Positions 34,557-47,000 are shown, counted from the first letter of the stretch. The stretch is 64,000 nucleotides of DNA from Owenia fusiformis (GCA_903813345.2 CAIIXF020000010.1:11785181-11849180); one strand, 5' to 3'. Made by a program: numbers and translations. The notes: a model not told the origin generated them from the sequence alone.

Positions 34557-35150
34557 ATGTTCCATAGCCGGCAGATCCACCATTCACAATCTCATTTGTA
34601 TAACCGGCAGCTCCACCATTCACAATATCATGTTCCATACCCGGCAGATCCACCATTCACAACTTCTCATGTTGTACAAACGGCAGCTCCACCATTCACA
34701 ATATCATGTTCCATACCCGGCAGATCCACCATTCACAACTTCTCATGTTGTACAACCGGCAGCTCCACTGTTCACAATATCATGTTCCATACCCAACAGA
34801 TCCACCATTCACAATCTCATTTGTATAACCGGCAGCTCCACCATTCACAATATCATGTTCCATACCCGGCAGATCACCATTCACAACGTCTCGTGTTGTA
34901 CAACCGGCAGCTCCACTATTCACAATATCATGTTCCATACCCGGCAGATCCACCATTCACAATCTCATTTGTATAACCGGCAGCTCCACCATTCACAATA
35001 TCATGTTCCATACCCGGCAGATCCACCATTCACAACTTCTCGTGTTGTACAATCGGCAGCTCCACTATTCACAATATCATGTTCCATACCCGGCAGATCC
35101 ACCATTCACAATCTCATTTGTATAACCGGCAGCTCCACTAATATCATGTT
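34557..35150. repeat. minisatellite, alternating ~36- and 37-bp units
   Basis: About sixteen units of the form (A/C)TCCACCATTCACAA followed by TCTCATTTGTATAACCGGCAG, TATCATGTTCCATACCCGGCAG or CTTCTCATGTTGTACAACCGGCAG. Adjacent units alternate, giving a ~73-bp higher-order repeat. Degenerate units continue to about 35330. The frames translated through it (HHSQYHVPYPADPPF and similar) are artefacts. Confidence 0.9.
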
Positions 35151-35554
35151 GTATGACCACCATCTGTAATAACATGTTCTTTATCCCATTCACAACAGCA
35201 TGTTCCACTGTTCCTTACCCGCTAGCTCCACCGCTCACACTATATTGTACTATACCCTGCATCTCCACAATCCACAATAACATGTTCTTTACCTGGCAGG
35301 CCCACCATTCACAAATCACAATATAACATCCCATTACAAGTATGTTTAAGAGTAAAAACTGTACATGTGTTCTTTTCACTGATTCACCTAATTGCGTCCT
35401 CATTGTTAAAGCGATAAACTTAAATCAGAATATTTTAATTAAAAGCTGACAAATGAACGGTCTCATTGAACCCAGTATAATAGTCTTAATACGGCTTCAT
35501 CCTCGCGTACATATTGGTCTAATCATCATGTATATTTTCGAGGGACTGTATAAA

Positions 35555-35794
35555 AGAATATGGGACGGCAAGAGCAACTACTTTGAGAAAGGTATAGTCG
35601 ACCCGGTGCAGCTGGGACATGAACTGAAAATGAGGCTGGCACCTGTAAGCAATATACTTGTAGAGAGCGTTGACGCTGATCGCGTGTGTACATTTGAAGA
35701 ATACTCGCCAAACGTAAGAGAAGTTCCACAATTGGACATTGACGTTGAAGAACAAGATTTTGATATTATTTGTTTCATGAAGTTGTATACGTAA
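35555..35794 (+). CDS. unidentified terminal exon-like ORF
   Basis: Downstream of a possible acceptor (TATTTTCGAG/GG) a frame runs to a stop at 35792-35794. The peptide (GLYKRIWDGKSNYFEKGIVD at the start; VREVPQLDIDVEEQDFDIIC near the end) is well balanced, and GC content is higher than its flanks, which favours coding. Read with the exons at 33043 and 34239 it may form a plus-strand gene, but the first of these ends in a stop, so the three cannot all be joined as drawn. Family unknown. Confidence 0.4.
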   Translation, partial: RIWDGKSNYFEKGIVDPVQLGHELKMRLAPVSNILVESVDADRVCTFEEYSPNVREVPQLDIDVEEQDFDIICFMKLYT

Positions 35795-35799
35795 ACACA

Positions 35800-36756
35800 A
35801 AACTTTTCTTGTATATTTTATTCACCATTTATTATATCACAGTGGATATCATAAACATCATTTACTGATTAATACCCATCATCAATCGGTAAGATATTAA
35901 TAAAGTCAAAATATTTTCCATATTCTTGACTCACAATTCTTTTCTATAGTTTTGTTAAACTTCATGAAACTTTTAAATGTTTATAAAAATGTAAGATGCG
36001 TTTGACGATGATGAATCACTAAGAGTACCATTTGAATCGCAAATGAATAAACATTCAGTGTTGTTTTAAAGTTGGATAACAAATATTTCAATTTTGCTGC
36101 AAAATTTGCTAGTGATACTTTTTTGATACTTGACATTATACTTTTATATGCCATTTGGTGTCAGTTTTAGTATATACATTTTTCTAAATAAATAAAATAA
36201 ATATTTGTAACGTAAATGCAGTCCAAACGGATACCATGGCGTCTTTGGTCATGATTGACGCCCCGGCATCAACAAACCATACATGATAGTTAATTCCAAA
36301 AACAGAGAATAGAGTACTGCATAATCAGGATGCTAAATAAACCGAACGATTTACAATGTAGATAACCAAACATCGACAAACTACCATACGACTAAATGAT
36401 AAAATTTGAAAATTAAATCTAGTGTGGTTTGTCTATACAGCTTGAATAAGAGATGAAACAACCCCAGCAGAGCTCAGAAATGATGCTTAACTATTGAAGT
36501 TATGATCTTGAATTCTGAGGTTTTCTCTCCTCTTATATGGAACATATCACAATGCCATCTTTCTATCAACTTGGTTTGTATTCGTAATTGCAAATACCTG
36601 CTACCGGCTACCGGATTGATTGATGGCAAACTCAGCTTGTATTTGCGAATTCAACTTTCGGCTGGCGGCTACCGGATTAACCTACTATTTTATGGGCAGC
36701 TCATTTAGATATGAATAGTACCTGTACCTGGATATAGTGAAGCCCTCCGTCCGTCC

Positions 36757-36787
<31 letters not shown>

Positions 36788-38145
36788 AGTCAGTCAGTCC
36801 GTCCGTCTGTCCGGAAGATAACTCAAATATTAGTTGACCGATTTTCTTCATATTTGGTGGAAAGATGTATATTGATAAAGAGTTTTACGCAAAAAAAAAA
36901 GATGGCCGCCACTTTAAAAATGACGAGGCTTTTTCGCAAAAATCATAAATTTTTCATTCTAAACCGAAGTAATTAATATTATTGTTTGAAATTTTGGTAG
37001 TATATTCACAACATCTATCTATTTCACATATATTCCGTGTTTTTCATCCTGACCCCCAGGGGCCGTGTATGGGGGGTCAGGAAAACAGAGATTTTCGCTA
37101 ATTTTTAGATCTTTCTGAAGTATAGCTTTATTATACTCAAATGAAAGGCAATTAAGAGTAGATTGCAAATATTGTATCTTTTTCTAATTCGAGCCTCGTA
37201 AAATTCAAAATGGCCGTCTAATGTACGATTTCGCAATAATTTTTCGATCCCTTCAAAGTATGGCTATATTATACTCAAATTGAAGGAATTTTGGAGTAGA
37301 TCACAATTATGGTATTATTTTTCAGATTTGTACCTCAGAAAATTCAAAATGGCTGTTTTGCAGGAATTCGCAATTCTAAATCTAAATCTTCCAATTTTAA
37401 TCAAAGTAATGAGTATTGATTGGATTGGAATTCGGTAATTGATATTTTGTTCGTTGGGATTTGCTACTCCGCGGAGTTGCCGTTATCTAGTTAATCAGTC
37501 TTAAGGTACGCATAAAACCCAAGCTGATTCACAATAAATAAGGATCGAGCAAAAGAAAATAATTTACAAGAAAATGTAACTTTATTTAACCTTTTCTAAA
37601 CTATATTTATGCGACTGTACATAAATGTGTAACTGTAAAATATAACTTTTAATAGTTTTTTTTCAGTATCCGAGGTTAAGTATTCATAAAATTGACAAGT
37701 TGAATGCACACGCACGTAGCTATATAGTCTTCGGAATGTTATACATAGTTTAAAAGTTGTTTCAATGACATTAAAAACTGGTCATTTAATTCAATGCTAG
37801 AAAAAACAACCACACAAATATCATTTTTACTGGCGTCCCACCAATAACCTCAGTGGGAAAAGCAGCAGATAAGGGAAACGGGTTTTCGTGTAAATGATGA
37901 GTATGAGTGAAAATAGTTGGTCAACGATATTTTGATATAATATTCCAAAATTTATAACATGCTATACAGCGGGTGCACATCAGGATAATAAAACTAAGAG
38001 TCAACAAGGAAACTGGACTACAACTCAGTGACTCTCATTCGTATTATACAGCGGGACATATTCACAAGAGACAGCGAATCCTGAAATGGAATAACAACAT
38101 ATTTGCTCACATATATTAGTTTTCGAGAAAGGTACGTTATGCATA
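35800..38145. other. intergenic, dispersed repeats
   Basis: No gene is supported. 36738-36812 is a GTCC/GTCA microsatellite. About 36820-37490 is a dispersed repeat with GATGGCCGCC and ACTCAAAT(T)GAAGG phrases that ends GGATTTGCTACTCC...GAGTTGC...TCTAG. The same end recurs at about 43770 and 61328. Confidence 0.45.
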
Positions 38146-38147
38146 TT

Positions 38148-39716
38148 TTTGGTGGTCGGATTGCTTGTTTGTTATTGCTTACCTGATTGTCTGTAGTGGT
38201 CGGATTGCTTGTTTTTTATTGCTTACTTGATTGTTTGTAGTGGTCGGATTGCTTGTTTGTTATTGCTTACTTGATTGTCTGCAGTGGTCGGATTGCTTGT
38301 TTGTTATTGCTTACTTGATTGTCTGTAGTGGTCGGATTGCTTGTTTTTTTGCTTACTTGATTGTCTGTAGGGGTCGGATTGCTTTTTTGTTATTGCTTAC
38401 TCGATTGTCTGTAGTGGTTGGATTGCTTGTTTGTTGTTGCTTACTTGATTGTCTGTAGAGGTCGGATTGCTTGTTTGTTATCGTTACTTGATTGTCTGTA
38501 GAGGTCGGATTGCTTGTTTGTTATCGTTACTTGATTGTCTGTAGGGGTCGGATTGGTTTTTTGTTATTGCTTACTCGATTGTCTGTAGTGGTCGGATTGC
38601 TTGTTTGTTATTGCTTACTTGATTGTCTGTAGGGGTCGGATTGCTTGTTTGTTATTGCTTCGTTGATTGTCTGTATAGGTCGGATTGCTTGTTTGTTATT
38701 ATTTAGTTGATTGTCTGTAGAGGTCGAATTGCTTGTTTGTTATTGCTTCGTTGATTGTCTGTAGAGGTCGGATTGCTTGTTTTTTATCGTTACTTGATTG
38801 TCTGTAGTGGTCGGATTGCTTGTTTGTTATTGCTTACTCGATTGTCTGTAGTGGTCGGATTGTTTGTTTTTTATTGCTTACTTGATTGTCTGTAGTGGTC
38901 GGATTGCTTGTTTTTTATTGCTTACTTGATTGTCTGTAGTGGTCGGATTGCTTGTTTGTTATTATTTACTTGATTGTCTGTAGAGGTCGGATTGCTTGTT
39001 TGTTATTGCTTACTTGATGTCTGTAGAGGTCGGATTGCTTGTTTGTTATCGTTACTTGATTGTCTGTAGTGGTCGGATTGCTTGTTTGTTATTGCTTACT
39101 CGATTGTCTGTAGTGGTCGGATTGTTTGTTTTTTATTGCTTACTTGATTGTCTGTAGTGGTCGGATCGCTTGTTTATTATTGCTTACTTGATTGTCTGTA
39201 GTGGTCGGATTGCTTGCTTTTTATTGCTTACTTGATTGTCTGTAGTGGTCAGATTGCTTGTTTATTATTGCTTACTTGATTGTCTGTAGTGGTCGGATCG
39301 CTTGTTTGTTATTGCTTACTCGATTGTCTGTAGTGGTCGGATTGTTTGTTTTTTATTGCTTACTTGATTGTCTGTAGTGGTCGGATCGCTTGTTCATTAT
39401 TACTTACTTGATTGTCTGTAGTGGTCGGATCGCTTGTTTATTATTGTTTACTTGATTGTCTGTTGTGGTCGGATCGCTTGTTTGTTATTGCTTACTTGAT
39501 TGTCTGTAGAGGTCGGATTGCTTGTTTGTTATCGTTACTTGATTGTCTGTAGTGGTCGGATTGCTTGTTTGTTATTGCTTACTTGATGTCTGTAGTGGTC
39601 GGATCGCTCGTTTGTTATTGCTTACTTGATTGTCTGTAGTGGTCGGATTGCTTGTTTGGTATTGCTTACTTGATTGTTTGTAGTGGTCGGATTGCTTGTC
39701 TGTTATTGCTTGCTTG
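38148..39716. repeat. large minisatellite, ~44-bp unit, about 35 copies
   Basis: The unit is GTGGTCGGATTGCTTGTTTG then TTATTGCTTACTTGATTGTCTGTA, with single-base variants (TCGTTAC for TTGCTTAC, AGAGGTC, GGATCGC). It spans nearly 1.6 kb. The variants occur in patches rather than at random, for example GGATCGC copies near 39170-39480. The open frame at 38231-38458 is repeat read-through. Confidence 0.93.
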
Positions 39717-39799
39717 ATTTATGATTTTGGAAAGCAACACATTCAAAGAATAGTCTTTTCACATTGCACCGAATGCTGCTTAAAACCTTAATCTAAGAA

Positions 39800-39954
39800 T
39801 GCACCAATTATAAGGAAAACAAACCCCAACTATCCCAAACCATGATCTACCGTGAAAAGAACCAATGTCTGATACCCCTCTGCCCTCCCCCACCATTCAT
39901 GTTCTATTATCACATTTAAAGGAAGACCACAAAACCAAGGACATTACATTTAAT
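39800..39954. repeat. dispersed repeat fragment
   Basis: It shares ACCATGATCTA(C/A)CGTGAAAAGAA, CACCATTCA and AAAACCAAGG-type phrases with about 6940-7080. It lies just after the stop codon of the cysteine-rich exon. Confidence 0.5.
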
Positions 39955-40067
39955 TTACTCAGGCCTACAAGCTGTTTGTCCATCAATACAGGTGCTGTTT
40001 GAAGCCACTGTGACATGACACGTCGGTGTTAATGAAGAAGTGCGACACACAGGCTTACATGTAATCC
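39955..40067 (-). CDS. cysteine-rich terminal exon
   Basis: On the minus strand a strong acceptor (AGTTTCTACAG) at 40068 is followed by an open phase-1 segment of 113 nt ending in a stop at 39955-39957. The peptide ITCKPVCRTSSLTPTCHVTV continues ASNSTCIDGQTACRPE, giving five Cys in about 36 residues, plus an N-glycosylation sequon (NST). It looks like the last disulphide-rich piece of a secreted protein. I found no partner exon in 40.1-44 kb on this strand, so the gene may have decayed or may have distant exons. Confidence 0.4.
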
Positions 40068-40919
40068 CTGTAGAAACTTAGACAAATAGAAATAAATCTT
40101 TCCAACTCAACCGCCATACTCGTTAGCTAGTTTGATTTGAAAACTGCATACCTCTCTTGGCAATGCTCTACTGGTGCATTATATATAAAATAATCGTACC
40201 TTTAATTTTCGACAGACCTCATTGAGTGGGTGGGGTGGGGGGGGGTATCAAAACGGAAACTGACAACTGATATTATATTTCATTTCCTTTGGTTTTGTTT
40301 TGAAATGGCATTGCTAGGTATCGAAACTGCATATCATTTGGAAATGTGATTTCACCCGGGAATATGTTACATAATTTCAAGAGCCATTCGCCTCTCAGTC
40401 AGCAACTAGGGGTGTGCCGGAACGAATGGTGCGATCCTAATTATCTTTCTTAGAATTTATACAAATGCCTGGTAATGCAATATTACTTCACGGCCTGCCT
40501 TCAAGTCCATGATTGACTAGACTACAAATCCTCTCATTCCGGCGAATAGACAACAACCCGGGGGACAACGCCTATAGTATCAGCCCTGAAAAGGTATTCC
40601 CGGGTTTGGATTTGATCGGAGAATGAACTGGACGAAAACAGTAAAGATACACTGGACGAAATTTTAAAAGCGGTGATTTTAAAAAAGTTAAAAATAATTC
40701 ATAGTTTCTGTTTATTCGACAAATTTACAGATCATACTTTCATTTAATTGAACCCTTTGGAATATTATGTTCAAAATGAACATGTTCAATAAAATTGGTA
40801 AGCATTGATATTTTCTATATTTGTGAAAATGGAATTTGAACACATTATTTTTAGAAATATCCATTATTAGACTAGATCTATCGCCCACAATCAATGTGAA
40901 TATCGTGCAGTCAATCACA

Positions 40920-41030
40920 GGGAGTTGGCTCGGGGGTCTAGCAAGTCCTCTGATTTGTCTGTACTAATCAAATACTCTTAGAACAGTACAGACTTATCAG
41001 AGGGCTTGCTCGACCCTCCAGCCAAGCCCC
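40920..41030. mobile_element. 110-bp hairpin element
   Basis: The arms (GTTGGCTCGGGGGTCTAGCAAG...TCTGATTTGTCTGTAC and the complement of GTACAGACTTATCAGAGGGC...CCAAGCCCC) pair over about 45 bp with few mismatches around a short loop. It is a small foldback insertion with no coding role. Confidence 0.65.
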
Positions 41031-41639
41031 TGAGCAGTCAATAATTGCTGTTTGATTTTGAGCAGCCAAATCAGATTCTTCCTATACCTGTTCCTCTCTG
41101 CAAGTTGATCAACATGAATTGCAATTGTATCAGTACCTCTTGATCTGGGTTATCGATTGACTTTTCTGCTATTCAACATTGACTTCTAATCTTTCGGCCA
41201 AAATCACCCCCAGGCCCGTCATAAAGGGGGTGGCACTTTATGTATTCCTACATTTGTACCTCTCAAGACATGAACACCTCAAAATAAGGCCTTTTGGAGG
41301 ATTTCCTACTTGTCTGATAGGCCTTCGGTTATATTTGAATGGCAATAAATACTGTAAATTGCTTAATTGATTTGCCGCTATTTGCTTCGGGGGAATGACC
41401 CATCAGTAAAATAGAGATATTCAGGAGGGCAAGCTAGAAAGTCACATGCGGGGTCACATGGCAAGATTACTCTTAGGTGACTAAGAGAGGTTTTACCTTC
41501 ATATATGAAAATGTAAAAATGGGGTTACAAACAAAATATTAAAAGAATTTTCAATGAGACCTACTGTAAGGTTCAGGGGATTTTTCAAAGAATTGGTGGA
41601 TACTTAAGAGCATAGATCCCGGCCAGATTCTTTTGTTGT

Positions 41640-43330
41640 AGGATCAGTAGCTCAATAAATATTCCTCAAGATGGGACACCTCAGAAAATTTCAAATTTTA
41701 AAATGACGATTATGGAGCCATTTCTGAAAAATATGAGACAAATCATACCTCATTCGAAGCATCTTGTTATTCTTTAACTTTTTTTTATCACCAATGACCG
41801 TTATTTAAGCAATGCTGCGTTGATAAGAGGCCAAAACAGTGATATTTTATCGCCGGACTCTTGTCTGTCCAAATCTGAATGATGCTCCCGTGGTTCCAGA
41901 AATGTGACGTCATCAGTACAATGATATTTGGACACACAAGAGTCCCGATCTCGTGAAAAATATTCGCTGTATTAAAAGTCAAATAACTGCATCCATAGGT
42001 TATTTACTCGAACCAAACAAGTAGAAATAGAAAGATGAAGATCTCAGCTATAAAATAAGTGCAAAATCCGTCATGGGGAAGCAGGTACCATTTTGTATAC
42101 GGATCATTTTTGCTTACAGTACATTTATTTATGGAGGCATGAGAATTCAAATCTATGCTTAACAACTCAAAACCAGAACAACGGCAACGCCAAAGCGTAG
42201 CGAATCCCATCGAACAGAAATGGCTGGCATTTTTACAAACGAAATATATAGCAAATATCATAAAATAACAAACATAAGAAAGGCCACCATTTTCAAAATA
42301 GTTGCTCACTAGCCAAGTTGTCATCAGAAGAAGAAATATGCTTTTTTTTATAGTATTCACATATCAAATATGAACAAAATCGCTACACCACTTTTCGAGT
42401 AAAATACTTTAAAATGGTGGCCATTTTTCTACCAAAAGTGTCATTAGACTGTGTGCCATGCTTATAGTATTCACATACCAAATATGAACAAAATCGCTCC
42501 ACTACTTTTCAAGTTACAGCAAAACTCGTAAAATAATGAGTAAAGGCCGAGTAAAATACGTTTAAATGGTGGCCATTTTTCAAAATGGCCGCCTTCTACC
42601 AAAAGTGTCATTAGACAGTGTGCCATGCTTATATAATTCACATACCAAATATGAACAAAATCGCTCCACTACTTTTCGAGTTATAGTAAAATAAGTTAAA
42701 ATGGCGGCCATTTTTCAAAATGGCCGCCTTCTACCGAAATTGTCATTAGACAGTGTGCCATGCTTATAGTATTCACAAACCAAATATGAACAAAATCGCT
42801 CCACTACTTTTTGAGTTATTGTAAAATATGTTAAAATGGTGGCCATTTTTCAAAATGGCCACCTCCTATTAAAAGTGTCATTAGACAGTGAGCCATGCTT
42901 ATAGTATTCACATACCAAATATGAACAAAATCGCTCTACTACTTCTTGAGTTATAGCAAAAATCGTAAAATAACGAGTAAAGGCCGCCATTTTTCAAGAT
43001 GGCTGCCATGTGCTTCTTTAAAATCTACATTTCTAGCTTTATCAATGTTCTATATAATTTTTTTACATTTAAAACATATTGCTATTACAGTTTTACATAA
43101 TGTACCTAAATTACTGTAAAATCGGCACTAAAATGGCCGCCATTTTTAAATGAGCGGCCATTTTGAAAATCGACTTTCAAGCAGAACTTCTACCCCCATA
43201 GGGTATATGTGTACAAAATATGAACAAAATCGGGCCAACGGTATTTGAGTTATTGCCCGGATGGATGGACGGACGGACGGACAGACGGACGGAGGCGTTC
43301 CCTAAATCCCTCCGAACTTTGTTCGATGGG
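41640..43330. repeat. repeat block with ~130-bp tandem units and a GGACGGAC end
   Basis: From about 42340 to 43010 five diverged units of about 110-180 bp repeat CATGCTTATAGTATTCACA, CCAAATATGAACAAAATCGC, CACTACTTTT and AAAATGG(C/T)GGCCATTTTTC. The block ends in GAGTTATTGCCCGGATGGAT and a GGACGGAC microsatellite (43262-43292), then TCCGAACTTTGTTCGATGGG. Frames here (for example 42004-42360 on the minus strand) are repeat-derived. Confidence 0.6.
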
Positions 43331-43379
43331 ATAATAAGTTAAAGAGTTGCATTTTAAATATACACTGTATTGATACATA

Positions 43380-43800
43380 TTAATCACCACGAATGGAGTT
43401 CTTTAGGGATATAATGAACCACAATTTAGAGTAGATTGCAAATATTGTATATTTTTTTTATTCAGGCCTCATAAAAATCAAAATGGCCACCTATTGTGGG
43501 ATTTCTCAATAATTCTCTGATCTCTCCATTAGAAAATTCAAAATGGCTGCCAAGAGTAGGAATAAGCTATTACTTACAGATCTCTTTAAAGCATGGTTAC
43601 ATTATACTAATAAATATTGTATTGTCTTTACGATCACCCAAATGATTAAATCGGTAGAAATTTTGATACATCTCTCATGTATGCCTTTTAATATCTGCCA
43701 ATTTAATCAAGGGTACAGAAATGGTACATTCTGACAGATACAGATTCATGAATATAGTGTTCGTTTGGATTTGCTACTCCATGGAGTTGCTGATTTCTAG
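43380..43800. repeat. copy of the GGATTTGCTACTCC dispersed family
   Basis: It ends with TTCGTTTGGATTTGCTACTC then CATGGAGTTGCTGATTTCTAG, matching the ends of the copies at about 37455-37490 and 61318-61350. Internal phrases (AGAGTAGATTGCAAATATTG, AAAATGGC) match 37150-37350. Confidence 0.55.
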
Positions 43801-43939
43801 TAGTTCTTAATATGTGAAGTTTATTTTAAAATTTTGTTGTTTCAGTCACAATCTATGACAAATTGTTACACTTTAAAGCAAGTGTAATTTACATTTGTGC
43901 AAGTTACACTGATTTTTTGTTCATAATTTTATATTTCAG

Positions 43940-44034
43940 ATAAATTTCAAATTAGAAGACAGCAATGGTTTCAAATATTGGAAGAGTTTGGCTGAGTTTT
44001 GCAGCTATAGCTTCCATCGGGTTCACTACACAAG
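43940..44034 (+). CDS. Ig gene exon with start codon and signal peptide
   Basis: A good acceptor (TATATTTCAG) precedes 43940, and the exon holds 25 nt of 5' leader before ATG at 43965. An upstream non-coding exon is therefore likely. The ATG context is AGCAATGG. The donor CAAG/GTATGT closes the exon in phase 1. Confidence 0.75.
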
Positions 44035-47000
44035 GTATGTTTATATCTTAAAAGTGCCAAATGTTTAATGTAATGTATTAAGAAACCAATTAATCTAGTT
44101 AATTTCAATTTAGATAAAAGTTTAAGTTGTAGTACATCATTCATTTGAATTCAACTGAATTTAAAGCTTTATCAGGTGTAGTCTTTTATAGGTCAGCAAT
44201 CGATAAATGGCTATCTATTACATGTTAGACATTAATAAATAGATACAAACATCCATACTTTTAACAGCAATGTAATTCAAATGACTTGTCAAAGTATGTT
44301 AATAATGCAAGTGAGACGTCAATATCGTGTTTTTTGTTTCCATGGTTCCACACATTAAATTTACTGGATGAAACATTCTCAATGTATCCAAACACATAAG
44401 TGACATTTACTCACTCCCCATTGTTCATCAATTTTCTTTTCACTGTGGAAGATGAGTAATAACATACAGTGAATAAATACATTGTGATCATTTATTGCAA
44501 ATATACCACTTTTAACTTTTGAAAAATAATGATTGGTCATAATGTGATCATGATATCATTTAACACTAAAAACAAGAGAATCATTTTGATTTGATTATAA
44601 ATCACCATTTAATATATACTTTAAAGTTAAGAAATAAGAATGTCCTAAAAATCTGTCACTTAGCTTTACAACTTTTTAATAGCAGAGTAGGCTATATATA
44701 AGTATAGCTTCGATTCATGTGTTTAAATACTTGTTTTAGTACAAAAAATGTAATCACCCCAATAGATGCTGAGTCAAGGTTGAAAGAGTATATGTTTATG
44801 ATCTTTCACCTATTCATCTTTTTTTTTTTTTTTAAAAGGGCTAAGATGAATCAGACCATGTAGAAACTGTTTTTAAATCCCAAATCAACGAAATGACACT
44901 CAGGCCTGTAGTCAGGATTTGCCAAGGGGGGTTCCCTTTTTGAAAAATTTCAGGGGGGTTCACTTTGATAAATATGGCCCAAAAATGGCCAAAATCATTT
45001 GAAAAATGCTCAGAATGGTGAAAAACTGCATGATTTTGAAAAATAATTTTTGAACCCCCCTGGCTACGGGTCTGACACTTAAATTAATGGATTAACATAG
45101 AACTATATGAATGTTTACATTCAATCAGACAACTAGGAAGCTACACTATTTAGATTTTATTTACAAAATAAAATGATGCACTATGTTTAAAGTATGATCA
45201 AAATTTAAAACCATTTAAGTCAAATAGAATATGTCTGAATTCATCACTCAATGTTCCTGCATTTTTTAAGTTTTCACAAAGCATTGGTAAGATTTGTATT
45301 TCACAATAGCAACCGATCGCCAATAATAATATATTGTATTCTAGATAATCCTGAATTGTAAGTCCAAGAATTCAAAACTTAAATTTCTTTCTATAATTTG
45401 ATATGCTATGTTATGATATGTTACGTTAGGTTACTTTATGAATGTTTTTTTGTTTGTTTCTAGGTATAGAGTTTGCAGAGTCCCCCACTTCCGTTACACT
45501 AAGGAGGTCAGATAGCCTATATTGGCCATGCTCAGCCAAACCTAGCCCAGGGGAACCAGATCAATCATTCACCTATAGGTAAACTCTCTTTTTTGGCAGA
45601 CTTTTTTTTTGACATAATGAATGGTATCCATTTTTAAAGATCCTAGATGTTGTACCAAGTTGAAAATCTATTTTAATTTTAATTTGGAAAACCATTTAAG
45701 ATATGATAGAAATTCTAACGAGGTTCTAGGATTTTGGTACAGAGCAACTGTTAAAACCATTCTTAATATTAGAATGGCAAGAGCCAAGGTTAGAGTGACC
45801 CAAATATGTTAAGTTGGTTTAACTATTTTCGTTGCATAAAAATTTATTTATTTTATGTCCCTATAATATCAAAACACAGTTGAATAACAGTTGGAGGTTT
45901 CTATAAAGTCAAACAATATGTACAAATATGTCGATATAAACAAGTAATATATTTAGTATGTACCATTGATTAATATACTGTTTTGTAATATTTTGGCATG
46001 CTCTGGTCCAATTGTTATATAATACTGTTCATCAAGAAATACATGTGAAAAGATGCCAAAACTATTTTTTAATAATATACCATGATGTATCCCACACCAC
46101 AAGAATGTGCATTGTGTACTACCTGTACATGTATGATTACAGTAGAAATTGCCAATTGTGATATTTTGATATCACTTGTTTGAACAACCCTGTGTGCAGA
46201 GTCTAGTTATAAACTACCCTCTGCCTGTATAGACTAGATTACAGTTTAGCAGCCCTGCCCACATGGCCTGTGACAGCCTGGGTCAGAAATCATTTCAAAC
46301 CTAGCAAGCTGACCTGTTCACAACCAATCAGCGAGCTGGAAAGAACACGCGCTAAATACATGCTCATTAACTATATGCAATTATGTCAGAGAAAGTGATC
46401 ATATATAGAATATCGTAGATTTATTTCTTCAAAAAACTCTGTTTGGCTCAGTGAATTCAGAGATTTATTTTAAACTGAAAGAGTGATGACGAAGCCTATA
46501 GAGCTATTAAAAGTAACTCTCTAAGAATAATTGTCATTCATTTTTCATTTAAAGAGAAAATCATTGCATGGGTGATATTCAAAAAAATTGAGATTACATG
46601 TGTCATGATTACAGCTAGGGGCTATGTCATGTGCTATACTTATTTTGTACTATCAAATTTCACCATTGTGTGACATAGCTAACAGTTGATGGATTTATAT
46701 TTGATACCACCAACAAGATAAATGCATGTGCATGAGAAATCTTTGTTTTCACTGAGAGTCGCATTTGTCAATTTGTCAAATTCCTCATAACTCAATTTTC
46801 TGTATATTGACAATAAAGACCTCTCATAAAACAACCTGTGGCTTTAGTGTAGTATTAGGTCTCTAGATCCCCTTTGCCTCCAGAACCCCTCCTCTAGTAT
46901 GTACATGTGTAAAGGAGGTCCCAAGAGATAAAAGCAAGACTAATCTATAGCCCTAAGTAAGCTTATAGTACAATGGAGTGCAGTACAGTGCAGTGCAGGG

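Noticed and set aside
34356-35169. Frames of 179-206 codons with HHSQYHVPYPAD-type peptides
   Set aside because: Only the part before the donor at 34496 looks coding. The remainder is translation of a non-coding tandem repeat.
38148-39716. Regular direct repeats that might suggest a CRISPR array
   Set aside because: Units are contiguous with no unique spacers, and the context is eukaryotic with introns. It is a minisatellite.
42004-42360. 118-codon minus-strand frame with a hydrophobic start that mimics a signal peptide
   Set aside because: Its start lies inside the repeated CATATCAAATATGAAC block, and the composition is that of the surrounding repeat.
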